Below are positions 40,576 to 50,948 of a stretch of DNA of 50,948 bases, one piece after another. The notes below the pieces were generated by a model. It saw only the letters and a list, made by a program, of their open reading frames with translations. It did not search any database and was not told the origin of the DNA. Within the stretch, counting starts at the first letter, position 1, and every line of letters starts with the position of its first letter. Source of the DNA: Planctomycetota bacterium (GTDB lineage: Bacteria; Planctomycetota; JACOTG01); assembly GCA_016178505.1 (NCBI GenBank), contig JACOTG010000044.1, positions 1 to 50,948 of the forward strand. The letters run 5' to 3'. Position numbers and translations under genes: made by a program.

Positions 40576-41225
40576 GCGCGCAGCACCCCGAGGATCGTCT
40601 CACCACCCTTCACGTGATCGCCGACTTTGACGCGCACGACGAACTCCACGCGCGTGGGGACGAACAACTCCGTCCGCGAGCCGAACTTGATCATGCCGAA
40701 TCGGTCTCCGCGCCGCAACGAGTCGCCGATCTGGATCGGGCAGACGATGCGGCGAGCGATCGCGCCCGAAATCTGCTTCACCATCACGCGCAGCCCTCCC
40801 GCGGCGATCAACCCGACGAGGTTCGCCTCGTTTTCTCGCGAGCACGCCTCGGTGTGGAGCGCGTTCCGGAACTTGCCGGGCCGGTACTCGATGAACGCGA
40901 CCTTCCCCGAGAGCGGAACGCGATTCACGTGCACGTCGAAGACCGAGAGGAAGATTCCGACGCGCAAGGCCTCCTCGCCGAGAAACGCTTCCTCTCGCAC
41001 GACCGTGACGTCGGTGATCTTGCCGTCGGCGGGCGAGACGACCGCGCGCTCATCCGGAGGGAGCGGCCGCTCCGGATCCCGGAAGAAGCGCAGCACGAAT
41101 GCAAGAAGGAGGAGCGGCGCGATCGCAAGAATCGGATGAACGAACCACGCGCCGACGCCCAACAGAGCGGCGATGCCGGTGAAGCGAAATGCCTCGGGCC
41201 GGCCGTATCGGGTGATCAGGGCCAT
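40572..41225 (-). CDS. psd: Phosphatidylserine decarboxylase (short form)
   Basis: A 217-residue pro-enzyme of the short Psd type. It has an N-terminal hydrophobic hairpin (LLGVGAWFVHPILAIAPLLLLAF), then FFRDPERPLPPDERAVVSPADGKITDV, FLSVFDVHVNRVPLSGKV, ENEANLVGL and the self-cleavage site KFGSRTELFVP, where Ser becomes the pyruvoyl group. It turns phosphatidylserine into phosphatidylethanolamine. It is the first gene of a six-gene chain. The predicted promoter (TTGACG-16-GACAAT, 41235-41262) would start RNA only about 3 nt before the ATG, and no Shine-Dalgarno sequence is present, so the transcript is probably leaderless. Confidence 0.93.
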   Translation of the reverse strand: MALITRYGRPEAFRFTGIAALLGVGAWFVHPILAIAPLLLLAFVLRFFRDPERPLPPDERAVVSPADGKITDVTVVREEAFLGEEALRVGIFLSVFDVHVNRVPLSGKVAFIEYRPGKFRNALHTEACSRENEANLVGLIAAGGLRVMVKQISGAIARRIVCPIQIGDSLRRGDRFGMIKFGSRTELFVPTRVEFVVRVKVGDHVKGGETILGVLRA

Positions 41226-41234
41226 GGGCGAACG

Positions 41235-41262
41235 ATTGTCCTCCGCCGGGCGAGATCGTCAA
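41235..41262 (-). promoter_or_regulatory. Promoter of the psd operon, leaderless geometry
   Basis: On the minus strand TTGACG (41262-41257), 16 bp, GACAAT (41240-41235). Initiation near 41228 leaves about three untranslated bases before the psd ATG at 41225. Confidence 0.5.
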
Positions 41263-41274
41263 CACCGCGCACCG

Positions 41275-42694
<1,420 letters not shown>

Positions 42695-42697
42695 GAG

Positions 42698-43003
42698 ATG
42701 ATCGTCCCGCACATGAAGACCCCGTTCACGCCCGGACTGCGATCGACGATGTATTTCGCCCTGTTCCTCGTGCTGCTGTCGTCGCTCCTCATTGCAACGA
42801 CGACGTTGCCGGCACAACGCAACAACGAAATCATGCGCGATCGCCGGCAGGACCTCGTGGAGAAGGTGTTCGAACTCGAGGGTCACCGCACCGCTCTGGA
42901 GGCTGAGGAAGGCGCACTCGACGGCGATCCCGTCTACGTCGAACGGCTCCACAGGGCCGTCTTCGGATCGGTCTCCTCCGGCCGCGAAATTCGGGTTCAG
43001 TAG
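42698..43003 (+). CDS. FtsB/DivIC-like septum formation initiator protein
   Basis: A 101-residue single-pass membrane protein. A short cytoplasmic N-terminus leads to a helix at about 18-35 (MYFALFLVLLSSLLIATTTL), then a coiled-coil stretch (RNNEIMRDRRQDLVEKVFELEGHR split around 42-65), ending in DPVYVERLHRAVFG and GREIRVQ, the DP.YxExxxR..G..kpGE pattern of DivIC/FtsB. These proteins link early and late division proteins. Position after eno matches E. coli. The start is uncertain: ATG 42698 overlaps an AGGAG immediately upstream, while ATG 42713 has that AGGAG 15 nt away. The 230 bp after it hold no gene, only the promoter of the next one. Confidence 0.75.
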   Translation: MIVPHMKTPFTPGLRSTMYFALFLVLLSSLLIATTTLPAQRNNEIMRDRRQDLVEKVFELEGHRTALEAEEGALDGDPVYVERLHRAVFGSVSSGREIRVQ

Positions 43004-43142
43004 GCTCGGACTTCCAGCTTCCGCCGTTTCTTTTCAAACCGATTCCCCCCTTTTGCCGATAGAGATTCCCGGCGACGGCCGCTTCGCGGAAACCCTCTCC
43101 GGACGCGTGGTTCGAGTCGTGGGACGGACCAGCGATACGGCG

Positions 43143-43172
43143 TTGTCAGCTTTCGGGAGACCGTGCTATAAG
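43143..43172 (+). promoter_or_regulatory. Promoter of the PQQ-propeller/MoxR cluster
   Basis: TTGTCA (43143-43148), 18 bp, TATAAG (43167-43172). Starting near 43179, it gives a leader of about 55 nt with AAAGGAA before the TTG start at 43234. Confidence 0.55.
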
Positions 43173-43233
43173 AACGCCCGCTCACGACAGGAAGCAAGCC
43201 CCCCGGAGCCAGCCGGTTCCGGAAAGGAATTCC

Positions 43234-45462
43234 TTGCCGAACACCGACTTCATTCTCGGTCGAGAACCGTCTTGGATCCGTCGTCGTCGGCGCGGTCTGG
43301 CGCTTCAGCCGGCTGTGCTTTCCTTCGTCTTGATGGCGACATTCGCGAGGTTCGGATCGGCTCAGGAGAAGCCTGCCACGGAGCCCGTTCGCCCGTTGCA
43401 AGAGACCCAGCCGTCGAAGCCGGCGCGGATCGCAGACACGTCGGCCGATGGCATGTACTTGCGCGACGACGACGAGGCGCTCAACAAGACGCTTCGCGAG
43501 GCCCGCGCGGCACTCTCGGCAAAGCGATTCGACGACGCTGCGGACAAGTTCCAGGCGGTCGTCGATGCGCACGTCGATCAGCTCGTGCCGTGGAGCGTCG
43601 AAACGCTCCAGAGCGCGAAGGGTGCGGTGAAGCGAGAGGTCGCGGCTGCCGCTCCGGAGCTTCGAATGGCACTCGCTACTCGCTACGACGGCAAGGCGCG
43701 CGACGAATTGGCCGCAGCCCTCCGGTCGGGGGTCGATGCAGAGCTGCGGTTCGTGGCCGACCGCTATCCCTTCACGACTGCCGGAATCGCCGCCGAGATG
43801 CGGTTTGGAGATCTTGCGCTCGAGAGCGGCGACGCGGGTGCCGCGTTCGCATCGTTCCGGCGACTTCTCGACGCGCTCCCGCCGGGCGAAAGCGGCGCAC
43901 AGAATCGCGCGGAAGCTCGCGCCAAGGCGGCAATCGCACTGTCGCGCCTCCACGCCGAGCGCGGAATGTCGCCTGCCGAATGGCTCGCAGCGATCCCCTC
44001 CGCCGAGCGCTCTCGAACGATCGTCGTCCATGGTGAGTCACGGACGCTCGAGAGCTTCATCGGTTCGCTGTCGTCCTCGACGCAAGGGACGACGACGTGG
44101 ACGGGGTTTCTCGGCGGGAACTCGCGGCTCGGCGCGTTCGCACTCCCCGAAGGCAAAGGGTGGACGCTCGCTTGGACGTTCGACCACCTGCGCCCCCTCG
44201 CCGAGATGCCCAAGGGCGACGACTTGGACCGTTTGTTCGGCGGGGCGGACGTCGAGGCGTCGCTGTTTCCTGCCCTTTGTGGACGGCGACTCTTCGCGTA
44301 CAACTCGCGGCGAGCGGTGTGCGTCGACGTCGAATCTGGAAAGACGCTTTGGTATCGCGACCTCGCGGCGTTCGGCTCTTCGGCCCGAACGGGCCGCGCG
44401 ATGTTCGCCGGCGCAGCATCGGACGACGTCTTCGTGCTCGTCCACGAGACCGGACGGGGAGCCGACGTGCGTCGACTTCTCATCGCCCTGTCGGCGCGCG
44501 ACGGCACGACGCGCTGGGTCCGCGGCGGCCCCGAAGACGAAGACGAAGTCGTGCGTCCTCTCGCATTCAGCGGTGCTCCCGTGATCGCCGAGGGTGGCGT
44601 CCTCCTCGCCGCGAAGTCCGGCCGCGAAGACGTAAAGGCGTACGGCGTAGGATTCGACGCCGAGACGGGCGCGACGCGATTCGTTCGCTTCCTCGGCTCC
44701 GGCCCGACGACGTCGACGCAGGAGTACTTCACCGAAACGAGCGAGTCGCCGACGGCGAGCTACGCTGCAGGACGCGTGTTCATCGGAACGGGCGTGGGCA
44801 TCGTGTCGGCGCTGGACCCGGTGACCGGCGAGCACCTCTGGTGCTTCCGATACGAGCGCGTTCCGTTTCGGGCAGGCGCCGCGAAGGCGCGCATCCTCGC
44901 GCAGATCGAGCCCTGGTTCGACGATCCGTTGATCGCCCGCGGTGGTCGACTCTACACGACGCCGGTCGATGCCGGCGACCTCTGGGTCCTGCTCCAGGAT
45001 CCGGATCCGGCGTCGGGCTTGGTGTCGCTCTGCCGGCATCGAAAGGACAACTCCAAGTACCTCGTCGGCGTCCGCGACGGCGCCGTCTTCCTCGCCGGAA
45101 ACGACGTGGCCGACCGCGTGCCCGAGGTCTCGTCGCTTCGCCCGGAAGGCGGAGCCGAGGAAGAAGTGTGGCCGCCATTCCAGGTGCCGAACCTTCCCGA
45201 GGAGCGTAACGTCGCGCACGATGATTTCGTCGGGCGCGGCGCGGTCGCCGGAGATGCGTTGCTCGTTCCGACGAGCAAGACCGTATATGTCGTCTCAAGC
45301 GCATCTGGCGAGCTCCTGGGCGAGATCAAAACGAAAAACGACACGCTCATGGCCGGCAATTTGCCGCGAAGTGGAAGCGTCGTCGTGTGCTTGGAACCGG
45401 GCATCGAGTCCGTGTTCACCGTGTGGGGTGATCGAATCCAGCGATTCCAACGAACCCCTTGA
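43234..45462 (+). CDS. Exported PQQ-like beta-propeller protein
   Basis: A 742-residue exported protein. The start is TTG 43234, with AAAGGAA about 5 nt upstream and a promoter 60 bp before; a signal peptide follows (LALQPAVLSFVLMATFARFGSAQ). Residues 60-250 are helical and TPR-like (LREARAALSAKRFDDAADKFQ, FRRLLDALPPGES). Residues 270-740 carry PQQ/quinoprotein-type repeats: VCVDVESGKTLWYRDL, LIALSARDGTTRWV, VSALDPVTGEHLWCF, VYVVSSASGELLGEI. The W of each blade is visible in several but not all, so this is a scaffold-like propeller rather than a dehydrogenase. It is followed by moxR after 31 bp, so it probably belongs to that cluster. A small hairpin spans its stop codon. Function unknown. 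Confidence 0.8.
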   Translation: MPNTDFILGREPSWIRRRRRGLALQPAVLSFVLMATFARFGSAQEKPATEPVRPLQETQPSKPARIADTSADGMYLRDDDEALNKTLREARAALSAKRFDDAADKFQAVVDAHVDQLVPWSVETLQSAKGAVKREVAAAAPELRMALATRYDGKARDELAAALRSGVDAELRFVADRYPFTTAGIAAEMRFGDLALESGDAGAAFASFRRLLDALPPGESGAQNRAEARAKAAIALSRLHAERGMSPAEWLAAIPSAERSRTIVVHGESRTLESFIGSLSSSTQGTTTWTGFLGGNSRLGAFALPEGKGWTLAWTFDHLRPLAEMPKGDDLDRLFGGADVEASLFPALCGRRLFAYNSRRAVCVDVESGKTLWYRDLAAFGSSARTGRAMFAGAASDDVFVLVHETGRGADVRRLLIALSARDGTTRWVRGGPEDEDEVVRPLAFSGAPVIAEGGVLLAAKSGREDVKAYGVGFDAETGATRFVRFLGSGPTTSTQEYFTETSESPTASYAAGRVFIGTGVGIVSALDPVTGEHLWCFRYERVPFRAGAAKARILAQIEPWFDDPLIARGGRLYTTPVDAGDLWVLLQDPDPASGLVSLCRHRKDNSKYLVGVRDGAVFLAGNDVADRVPEVSSLRPEGGAEEEVWPPFQVPNLPEERNVAHDDFVGRGAVAGDALLVPTSKTVYVVSSASGELLGEIKTKNDTLMAGNLPRSGSVVVCLEPGIESVFTVWGDRIQRFQRTP

Positions 45463-45493
45463 GGGGTGAGTCAACGAGGAGGGACAGAGAGGC

Positions 45494-46546
45494 ATGGCGG
45501 ATCCTAAAGATTCGGTCGTTTCTCCCGAGGCAAGCGCCAAGGACGTCGAATCGGTCAGGCAGCTGCGGGCGGCCTATGATTCGATTCGGGCGGAACTCGC
45601 CAAGGTGATCGTCGGACAGGAGCGTGTAGTCGACGAGCTGCTCGTGTCGATCTTCGCGCGCGGCCACTGCCTGCTCATCGGCGTGCCGGGTCTCGCGAAG
45701 ACCATGCTCATCCGAACGCTCGCTCAAACGCTTTCCCTGTCGTTCAATCGCATCCAGTTCACGCCGGACTTGATGCCGTCGGACATCACCGGGACCGAAG
45801 TCATTCAAGAGGACAAGATCACTGGTCAGCGCGGTTTCAAGTTCCTCCGGGGTCCGATCTTCGCGAACGTGATCCTTGCCGACGAGATCAATCGCACGCC
45901 TCCGAAGACCCAGGCGGCCCTCCTCGAGGCGATGCAGGAATTTCAAGTCACCGCCGGCGGAAAGAAGCATCCGCTCGAGGAGCCATTCTTCGTGCTCGCG
46001 ACACAGAACCCGATCGAACAAGAAGGGACGTACCCGCTGCCCGAGGCGCAGCTCGATCGATTCATGTTCAACATCCGAGTCGACTATCCGAGCGAGCAGG
46101 AGGAAATGCTCGTGATGAAGTTCACGACCGCGGACTACAAGGCCGACCTGAAGCGCGTGCTCTCCGGCCCCGAGATCATGAACCTCCAGGACATCGTTCG
46201 CCGCGTGCCGATCGCCGACCACGTGCTGCGCTATGCCATCCGTCTGGCTCGCGCGACGCGCGTGTCGACCACCGAGGCCGTCGACTTCGTGAAGGAATGG
46301 GTGAGCTGGGGCGCCGGCCCGCGAGCATCGCAGTACCTCGTGCTCGGAGGCAAGGCGCACGCGATCCTGCACGGCCGGCACTACGTCTCCACAGAGGACA
46401 TCCGCGCCGTGGCACACCCCGTGCTACGTCATCGCATCATCACGAACTTCAGCGCGGAAGCCGCGGGCATCACTCCGGACCGCATCATCGACCGATTGAT
46501 CGAAGCCATCCAGCCAACCGAAAGCGAGGCCCTGGTCCGTGGCTGA
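45494..46546 (+). CDS. MoxR-family AAA+ ATPase
   Basis: A 350-residue MoxR ATPase. Walker A is GVPGLAKTM, Walker B is [23 protein letters not shown], sensor 1 is [24 protein letters not shown]. The N-terminus has the lid helix [24 protein letters not shown]. MoxR proteins are chaperone-like remodelers that act with DUF58 and von Willebrand proteins. ATG 45494 follows GAGGAGGGA. The stop overlaps the GTG of the DUF58 gene by 8 nt. Together with the next three genes it forms the conserved moxR - DUF58 - BatA cluster. Confidence 0.94.
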   Translation: MADPKDSVVSPEASAKDVESVRQLRAAYDSIRAELAKVIVGQERVVDELLVSIFARGHCLLIGVPGLAKTMLIRTLAQTLSLSFNRIQFTPDLMPSDITGTEVIQEDKITGQRGFKFLRGPIFANVILADEINRTPPKTQAALLEAMQEFQVTAGGKKHPLEEPFFVLATQNPIEQEGTYPLPEAQLDRFMFNIRVDYPSEQEEMLVMKFTTADYKADLKRVLSGPEIMNLQDIVRRVPIADHVLRYAIRLARATRVSTTEAVDFVKEWVSWGAGPRASQYLVLGGKAHAILHGRHYVSTEDIRAVAHPVLRHRIITNFSAEAAGITPDRIIDRLIEAIQPTESEALVRG

Positions 46547-47453
46547 TTACGTCAAGTATCTCGACCCGAAGACCCTCAACAAGATCAGTCACCTCGATCT
46601 GAAAGCGCGACTGATCGTCGAGGGTTACGTGGCCGGTCTCCACAAGAGCCCGTTCCACGGCTTTTCCGTCGAGTTCGCGGAGCACCGCGAGTACGTGCCC
46701 GGCGACGACATCAAGCACATCGACTGGAAGGTCTTCGGCAAGTCGGATCGTTACTACATCAAGCAGTACGAGGAGGAAACGAATCTCGTCGCGTACATCG
46801 CGCTCGACACGAGCGAGTCGATGTCCTACGCCTCGGAGTCCGTCTCGAAGGCCGAGTACGCGTCCTATGTGGCGGCGTCGCTGATCTTCCTCATCCTGCA
46901 ACAGCAGGACGCGGTCGGTCTCGCTCTGTTCGACCACGAGGTCCGGTCGTTCCTGCCGCCGGCGTCCCACTCGGCGCACATGAAGAACCTCATCCAAGAG
47001 ATCGCAAACGCGAAGCCGCGTGAGAAGGAGAAGACCGACGTCGGGACGACTCTTCACCGGCTCGCGGATCGATTGACGAAGCGCGGGCTGATCGTGCTGG
47101 TCTCCGACCTGCTCGACAAGCCCGAGAACATCCTCCGCGGGTTGCGTCACCTGCGACACAAGCGCCACGACGTGATCGTGTTCCACGTGCTCGACCACGA
47201 CGAGGTGACGTTCCCGTTCGAACGCATGACGCAGTTCGAAGGGCTGGAGGGATTGCCAAACCTCATCGCGAATCCGCGTGCGCTTCGAAAGGCGTACCTC
47301 GGCGCGTTCGAGGAGTACACGCAGGAACTTCGTCGCGGATGCCTCGCGAACAACGTGGACTACGTATTGCTCGACACCTCGACGACGCTCGACGTTGCCC
47401 TGTCGAGCTACCTCGCCACCCGCGCCGGAACGCGGAAAGGGACGCGACGATGA
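46539..47453 (+). CDS. DUF58 domain protein
   Basis: A 304-residue cytoplasmic protein. The family hallmarks are present: [50 protein letters not shown], and a VWA-like [12 protein letters not shown] with a MIDAS-like DxSxS. It has no transmembrane helix, unlike many longer DUF58 proteins. GTG 46539 overlaps the moxR stop, implying coupled translation. DUF58 proteins are thought to be substrates or partners of MoxR. Its stop is 70 bp before the next gene. Confidence 0.92.
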   Translation: MADYVKYLDPKTLNKISHLDLKARLIVEGYVAGLHKSPFHGFSVEFAEHREYVPGDDIKHIDWKVFGKSDRYYIKQYEEETNLVAYIALDTSESMSYASESVSKAEYASYVAASLIFLILQQQDAVGLALFDHEVRSFLPPASHSAHMKNLIQEIANAKPREKEKTDVGTTLHRLADRLTKRGLIVLVSDLLDKPENILRGLRHLRHKRHDVIVFHVLDHDEVTFPFERMTQFEGLEGLPNLIANPRALRKAYLGAFEEYTQELRRGCLANNVDYVLLDTSTTLDVALSSYLATRAGTRKGTRR

Positions 47454-47523
47454 CCGCGTTCACGGTGAGGCGCGCATACCCTCGAGCTGACGGCGATCCG
47501 GGACGCCGGGAGCCGCGACGCTG

Positions 47524-49812
47524 ATGCTCTCGAACTTCATCAACCCGGGCATCCTGTGGTGGGCGATCCCGCTCGGCCTCGTGCCGATCATCATCCACCT
47601 CTTGAATCGCCGTCGCTATCGGCGCGTGCCCTGGGCTGCAATGGAGTTCCTCGTGCAGGCGTACAAGCGCACGCACCGCCGCGTGCGCATGGAGAACCTG
47701 ATCCTGCTCCTCGTGCGCGTGCTCCTGCTTCTCCTTGCGACGCTGGCGATTTCGCGTCCATTCCTCAGCAAGGCGAGCTTCTTGCCGATCGCGCAGAAGA
47801 AAACCAATCTCGTGCTCGTCGTCGACAACTCCTACAGCATGGGCTACCGCTACCGGTACTCGACGGCATTCGAACGCGCGAAAGCGGCCGGCGCGCAGAT
47901 CCTCGACGCGCTAGCGACCGAGCGTGGCGACACGGTTTCGCTGGTCGCAATGGGCTCGCAGCCTCACGTGATCATCCAGCAGTCGCTGATGCTGAAGCAG
48001 GCGCACGAAGAGTTCGACAAGCTCGCACTCGGCTTCGAGGGAACGGATCCAGCACGATCGATCGACGAAGCGCGTCGAATCGCGAAGGAGCTCCGGACGA
48101 ACCAAGAGGTCTACGTGATCACCGACCTCCAACGCCGCGCGTGGTGCCCCGAGGTCCCGGCCGATTCCGGGGCGACCGGCGGCACGCGCGCTGCGGACAC
48201 GAGCGGGCGTTTGCGCGAGGCGCTCGCCGGGCTCACCGCGGACGGCATCCGCACCTACGTCGTCGACGTCGGTGCGGACGAGCACAGCAATGTCGCGGTC
48301 ACCGAAGTCTCCACGGACGAGCGCCTCGTCGCCACCGGACGGCCGACGGTGATCCGCGCGCGCGTCACGAACTTCGCCTCCGACGAGGCGAACTTCCGCA
48401 CGGCACTCTTCGTCGGTGGCGAGGTCAAGGAGAACCGACCGCTCGAGTCGCTCGGAGGCGGCGAGTCGAAGACCGTCGAGTTCACGTACACGTTCCTCAC
48501 GGCGGGACCGGCGGACGTTGCCGTCGAGACCGACGCCGATCCACTTCCGACCGACAATCGCCGTCACCTCGCCCTCGAGGTTCGAGACCGTATTCGCGTG
48601 CTGGTCGTCGACGGCGATCCGGAGCCGAAGTCGAACATCATCGAGAAGGAGTCGGGGTATCTCGTCTACGCGCTCGATCCGGAGTTCAATCCCGACGACT
48701 CCGGCTCGACCGGCTTGTACCAGATCGACTCCGCGTACCCGTACAACGTCTCGCTCCGAACGTTTGCCGACTACGACCTGGTCGTTCTCTGCAACGTCAG
48801 TGCGCTGCCGCGCGACAAGTCGGAAGATCTCGTGCGCTACGTGAACGGAGGGGGCGGAGTGCTCGCCTTTCTCGGAAACCGCGTCGACTCGAAGACCTGG
48901 AACGAGCAGTTCTACAAATCGGACGGCTCCGGCCTCTTGCCCGGCCCGCTCGGCGAGCCGGTCTCGTGGCCGGGCGAAGAGGGTTCCTACCACTTCACCG
49001 TTCGCAGCTACGACCATCCGGTGTTGAAGCCGTTCGAGCCGAGAGATCTGCGAAAGGTGCTCGAGCTGAGCCCGGTTCGACGGTTTCTATCGTGCGCCGT
49101 TCCAACCGATTCGTCGGGCGCGGCCATGGGCGCGCGTGTCCTCATCTACGTGTCGGACGACAAGAAGTCGCCCGCGCTCGTCACGAAGACGCTCGGCGCC
49201 GGAAAGGTCGCGCTGATGACGATTCCCGCCACGACGACGGCGAGCCCCAACGATCCACAGAATTGGACCGAGCTACCCCGATATCCCGCGTTCCTGCCGC
49301 TCGTCCGCGAGCTGACCGATTGGCTTTCCGCGAGGAGCCTCTCGCTCCGGAATCTCTCGCTCGGCGAGCCCATCCGGAAGACCGTCAATCGATTCGTCCA
49401 GGAAGCGTGGGTGACGGCGCCGTCGGGCGCGAGAGAGAAGGCCGAGAACCACGCGGTGAACGGCGCGACGACGACATACGAGATCTCGTTCACGTCGACG
49501 CAGACGCCCGGCTTCTACCGGCTGGCGATCGCTGGCGCCGCCATCGACGCCGATGCCTCGCCACAATCCGACGTCTTCGCGGTCAACCTCGACGCAAACG
49601 AAGGCGACGTCCAGAAGGCAACGGAGGACGAGTTCCGCAAGCGCTATCCCGAGTTTCGATTCGACTATCTGACGCAGGCACCGCACATGACCGAAGGCGA
49701 TGCGAAGCCACAGCAGGGCGAGATCTGGAAGTTCCTCCTTTTCACGGTGCTCGCACTCCTCTTCCTCGAGAGCTTCCTCGCGCAGAGGTTCGGTGACTAT
49801 GCGAAACGCTGA
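47524..49812 (+). CDS. BatA-like membrane protein with von Willebrand domain
   Basis: A 762-residue membrane protein. The N-terminal BatA domain has the first helix NPGILWWAIPLGLVPIIIHLLNRRR and a second helix MENLILLLVRVLLLLLATLAISRPFL. A VWA domain follows (VLVVDNSYSMGYRYR, MIDAS DxSxS, near 100). The periplasmic part includes CARDB-like beta domains (near 255-355), a glutamine-amidotransferase-like segment (about 360-480, RVLVVDGDPEP then NGGGGVLAFLG), and a C-terminal helix (FLLFTVLALLFLESFLA). The full-length layout is common in planctomycete Bat-type operons. Start ATG 47524; weak GGGAGCC upstream. It is probably a partner of MoxR/DUF58 in the membrane. Confidence 0.88.
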   Translation: MLSNFINPGILWWAIPLGLVPIIIHLLNRRRYRRVPWAAMEFLVQAYKRTHRRVRMENLILLLVRVLLLLLATLAISRPFLSKASFLPIAQKKTNLVLVVDNSYSMGYRYRYSTAFERAKAAGAQILDALATERGDTVSLVAMGSQPHVIIQQSLMLKQAHEEFDKLALGFEGTDPARSIDEARRIAKELRTNQEVYVITDLQRRAWCPEVPADSGATGGTRAADTSGRLREALAGLTADGIRTYVVDVGADEHSNVAVTEVSTDERLVATGRPTVIRARVTNFASDEANFRTALFVGGEVKENRPLESLGGGESKTVEFTYTFLTAGPADVAVETDADPLPTDNRRHLALEVRDRIRVLVVDGDPEPKSNIIEKESGYLVYALDPEFNPDDSGSTGLYQIDSAYPYNVSLRTFADYDLVVLCNVSALPRDKSEDLVRYVNGGGGVLAFLGNRVDSKTWNEQFYKSDGSGLLPGPLGEPVSWPGEEGSYHFTVRSYDHPVLKPFEPRDLRKVLELSPVRRFLSCAVPTDSSGAAMGARVLIYVSDDKKSPALVTKTLGAGKVALMTIPATTTASPNDPQNWTELPRYPAFLPLVRELTDWLSARSLSLRNLSLGEPIRKTVNRFVQEAWVTAPSGAREKAENHAVNGATTTYEISFTSTQTPGFYRLAIAGAAIDADASPQSDVFAVNLDANEGDVQKATEDEFRKRYPEFRFDYLTQAPHMTEGDAKPQQGEIWKFLLFTVLALLFLESFLAQRFGDYAKR

Positions 49813-49827
49813 CCGACGGAGATCGCG

Positions 49828-50948
49828 ATGAACGTCCCGCTCCTGGACGTCGACCGGACGCTGAAGCTGGTCGGCATGCCCGAGGCTTGGATCGTTGCGC
49901 TGCTGATCCTGCCGGGCGTCGCCTTCGTCGTGTTCTATCTCTACCGGCGCGAAGGCCCGACGGCGCCCACTCCGGCGAAGATGGTGCTGGCGGCGATCCG
50001 ATACCTGGTGATCCTCTTCGTCTTGTTCCTCCTGTTCCGACCCATCCTGGAGACGACGACTCTCCAAACGTACAAGTCGAAAGTGCTCTTCTTGGTCGAC
50101 GACTCGGCGAGCATGCAGCGCGCGGACACGTACGTGAACGCGGACACGCGCGCACGGCTCGCGTCCCTCGCGGGTCTCCCGAGCCCCGACGACGCTAAAA
50201 CGACCAGCCGAATCGATCTCCTGAAGCGAATCCTGACGCGCGACGACGAGGCGCTCCTCAAGAAGCTCGCGGGCCCCAACGACCGGCAGGACTACGCGTT
50301 CTCCGACGGGCTCGACTCCACGCGCCGCATCGCCGATCTCCACGCGCAAGGAACGAGCACCCGCATCGGCGACGCCGTTCACGGAGCGCTGAACGAGGTG
50401 AAGGGCCAGGACGTCGCCGGCGTGTTCGTCATCTCCGACGGCCAGGAGAACGATGGGCGCAGCTACGAGGAAGCCGCGGCAGAGGCGAAGGCGCGCGGCG
50501 TCGCGATCTTTTCCGTCGGCGTCGGCGATCCCGACGAGCCTCGCGACGTGTCGATCCAATCGGTCGATGCGCCGGGCGTCGCGCTCGTCAACGACGAAGT
50601 GATCTTCGAGGTCACGATTCTCTCGAAGGGCTTCGACGGCCAGCACGCGAGCGTGACGCTGATGGAGAACGGCGAGGTCCTCGCGAACGCGGAACTCTTG
50701 CTCGTGGGAGAAAACCGCGGCCAGAAGGTGCTCCTCTACTTCCGGCCGACCGAGCCGGGTCTGCACACCTACACGATCAACGTGCCCGTTCTCGAAGGTG
50801 AGGTGGTTCCGGAGAACAATCGCGCTACGCACACGGTGAACGTGATTCGGCGGAAGATCAAAGTGCTCTTCGCGGACGGCTACCCGCGTTGGGAGTACCG
50901 CTACTTGAAGACCGCGCTCGTTCGCGACACCGAAACGGTGGACGCGCA
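49828..50948 (+). CDS. VWA-domain membrane protein, partial (C-terminus beyond window)
   Basis: A frame of 373 codons open to the window edge. Two N-terminal helices (AWIVALLILPGVAFVVFYLY and MVLAAIRYLVILFVLFLLF, near 20-70) precede a VWA domain with VLFLVDDSASMQRAD (MIDAS) and GVFVISDGQENDGR; the loop GTSTRIGDAVHGAL carries the MIDAS Thr. After it come CARDB-like beta strands (VNDEVIFEVTILSKG) and the start of a VLFADGYPRWEYRYLK segment, which in related proteins opens a glutamine-amidotransferase-like domain. GGAGA lies 6 nt before the ATG at 49828, 15 bp after the BatA-like stop. It is a second Bat-type membrane partner. Confidence 0.88.
   Translation, partial: MNVPLLDVDRTLKLVGMPEAWIVALLILPGVAFVVFYLYRREGPTAPTPAKMVLAAIRYLVILFVLFLLFRPILETTTLQTYKSKVLFLVDDSASMQRADTYVNADTRARLASLAGLPSPDDAKTTSRIDLLKRILTRDDEALLKKLAGPNDRQDYAFSDGLDSTRRIADLHAQGTSTRIGDAVHGALNEVKGQDVAGVFVISDGQENDGRSYEEAAAEAKARGVAIFSVGVGDPDEPRDVSIQSVDAPGVALVNDEVIFEVTILSKGFDGQHASVTLMENGEVLANAELLLVGENRGQKVLLYFRPTEPGLHTYTINVPVLEGEVVPENNRATHTVNVIRRKIKVLFADGYPRWEYRYLKTALVRDTETVDA

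Noticed and set aside
45454..45467. Hairpin ACCCC-TTGA-GGGGT across the stop of the propeller gene as a terminator
   Set aside because: The stem is only 5 bp with no T-run, and moxR follows after 31 bp without its own promoter, so read-through is more likely.

Overview
This is a GC-rich, gene-dense bacterial chromosome segment with no phage, plasmid, CRISPR, rRNA or recognisable tRNA signature. I favour a planctomycete or a close relative. The reasons are a MoxR / DUF58 / BatA-like / VWA membrane cluster, a SpoVG carrying a zinc ribbon, futalosine-pathway MqnA, and large secreted proteins with Ca-binding loops. No single marker here proves the phylum. Many operons start at near-consensus sigma-70-type promoters (TTGAC(N)-16/17/18-TAtAaT-like), several of which decide start codons.

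Layout. 1-2688 (minus): three tightly packed radical SAM genes, the last (B12-binding type) leaving the window. 2951-5873: an orphan ParA, a tandem UspA protein, mqnA and a small tail-anchored zinc-ribbon protein; usp and mqnA diverge from promoters that share the same -10 bases. 6165-7292: galK, followed by a MITE-like element (7293-7554) that exactly fills the gap to a convergent thiolase/FadJ beta-oxidation pair (7554-10969). 11195-12712: a PaaK-like CoA ligase, ending at a strong bidirectional terminator. 12817-18248 (minus): a secreted HExxH metalloprotease with a long leader, behind an anti-sigma/sigma pair. 18427-19437: a probably leaderless M19 dipeptidase. 19464-19742: a near-consensus promoter driving a candidate structured RNA. 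19756-25288: a secreted unknown protein, a 70-residue protein, and a pseudopilin operon (PilV-, PilW- and PilX-like) ending in a HEAT-repeat protein. 25511-32152: a 1325-residue subtilase, an exported nuclease and a regulatory-like beta-domain protein. 32162-33951: a TlpA-like thioredoxin and a START-like envelope protein.

33956-41225 (minus) is the biosynthetic core. A single polypeptide carries 3-dehydroquinate dehydratase, shikimate dehydrogenase and shikimate kinase, translationally coupled to a DUF2520 reductase. Upstream of that lies a six-gene overlapping chain psd-pssA-folK-panC-ispE-spoVG that ends in an intrinsic terminator. Divergent from psd are enolase and an FtsB/DivIC-like protein. 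43234-50948 holds a PQQ-like propeller protein, MoxR ATPase, DUF58 protein, BatA-like protein and a second VWA membrane protein cut by the window edge.

The observations I rate highest are the AroD-AroE-AroK fusion, the candidate RNA with an exposed anti-Shine-Dalgarno-like loop at about 19.5-19.66 kb, the MITE-like element between galK and fadJ, the radical SAM trio, and the mix of leadered and leaderless transcripts. All functional calls come from reading the sequence; no database search was run.
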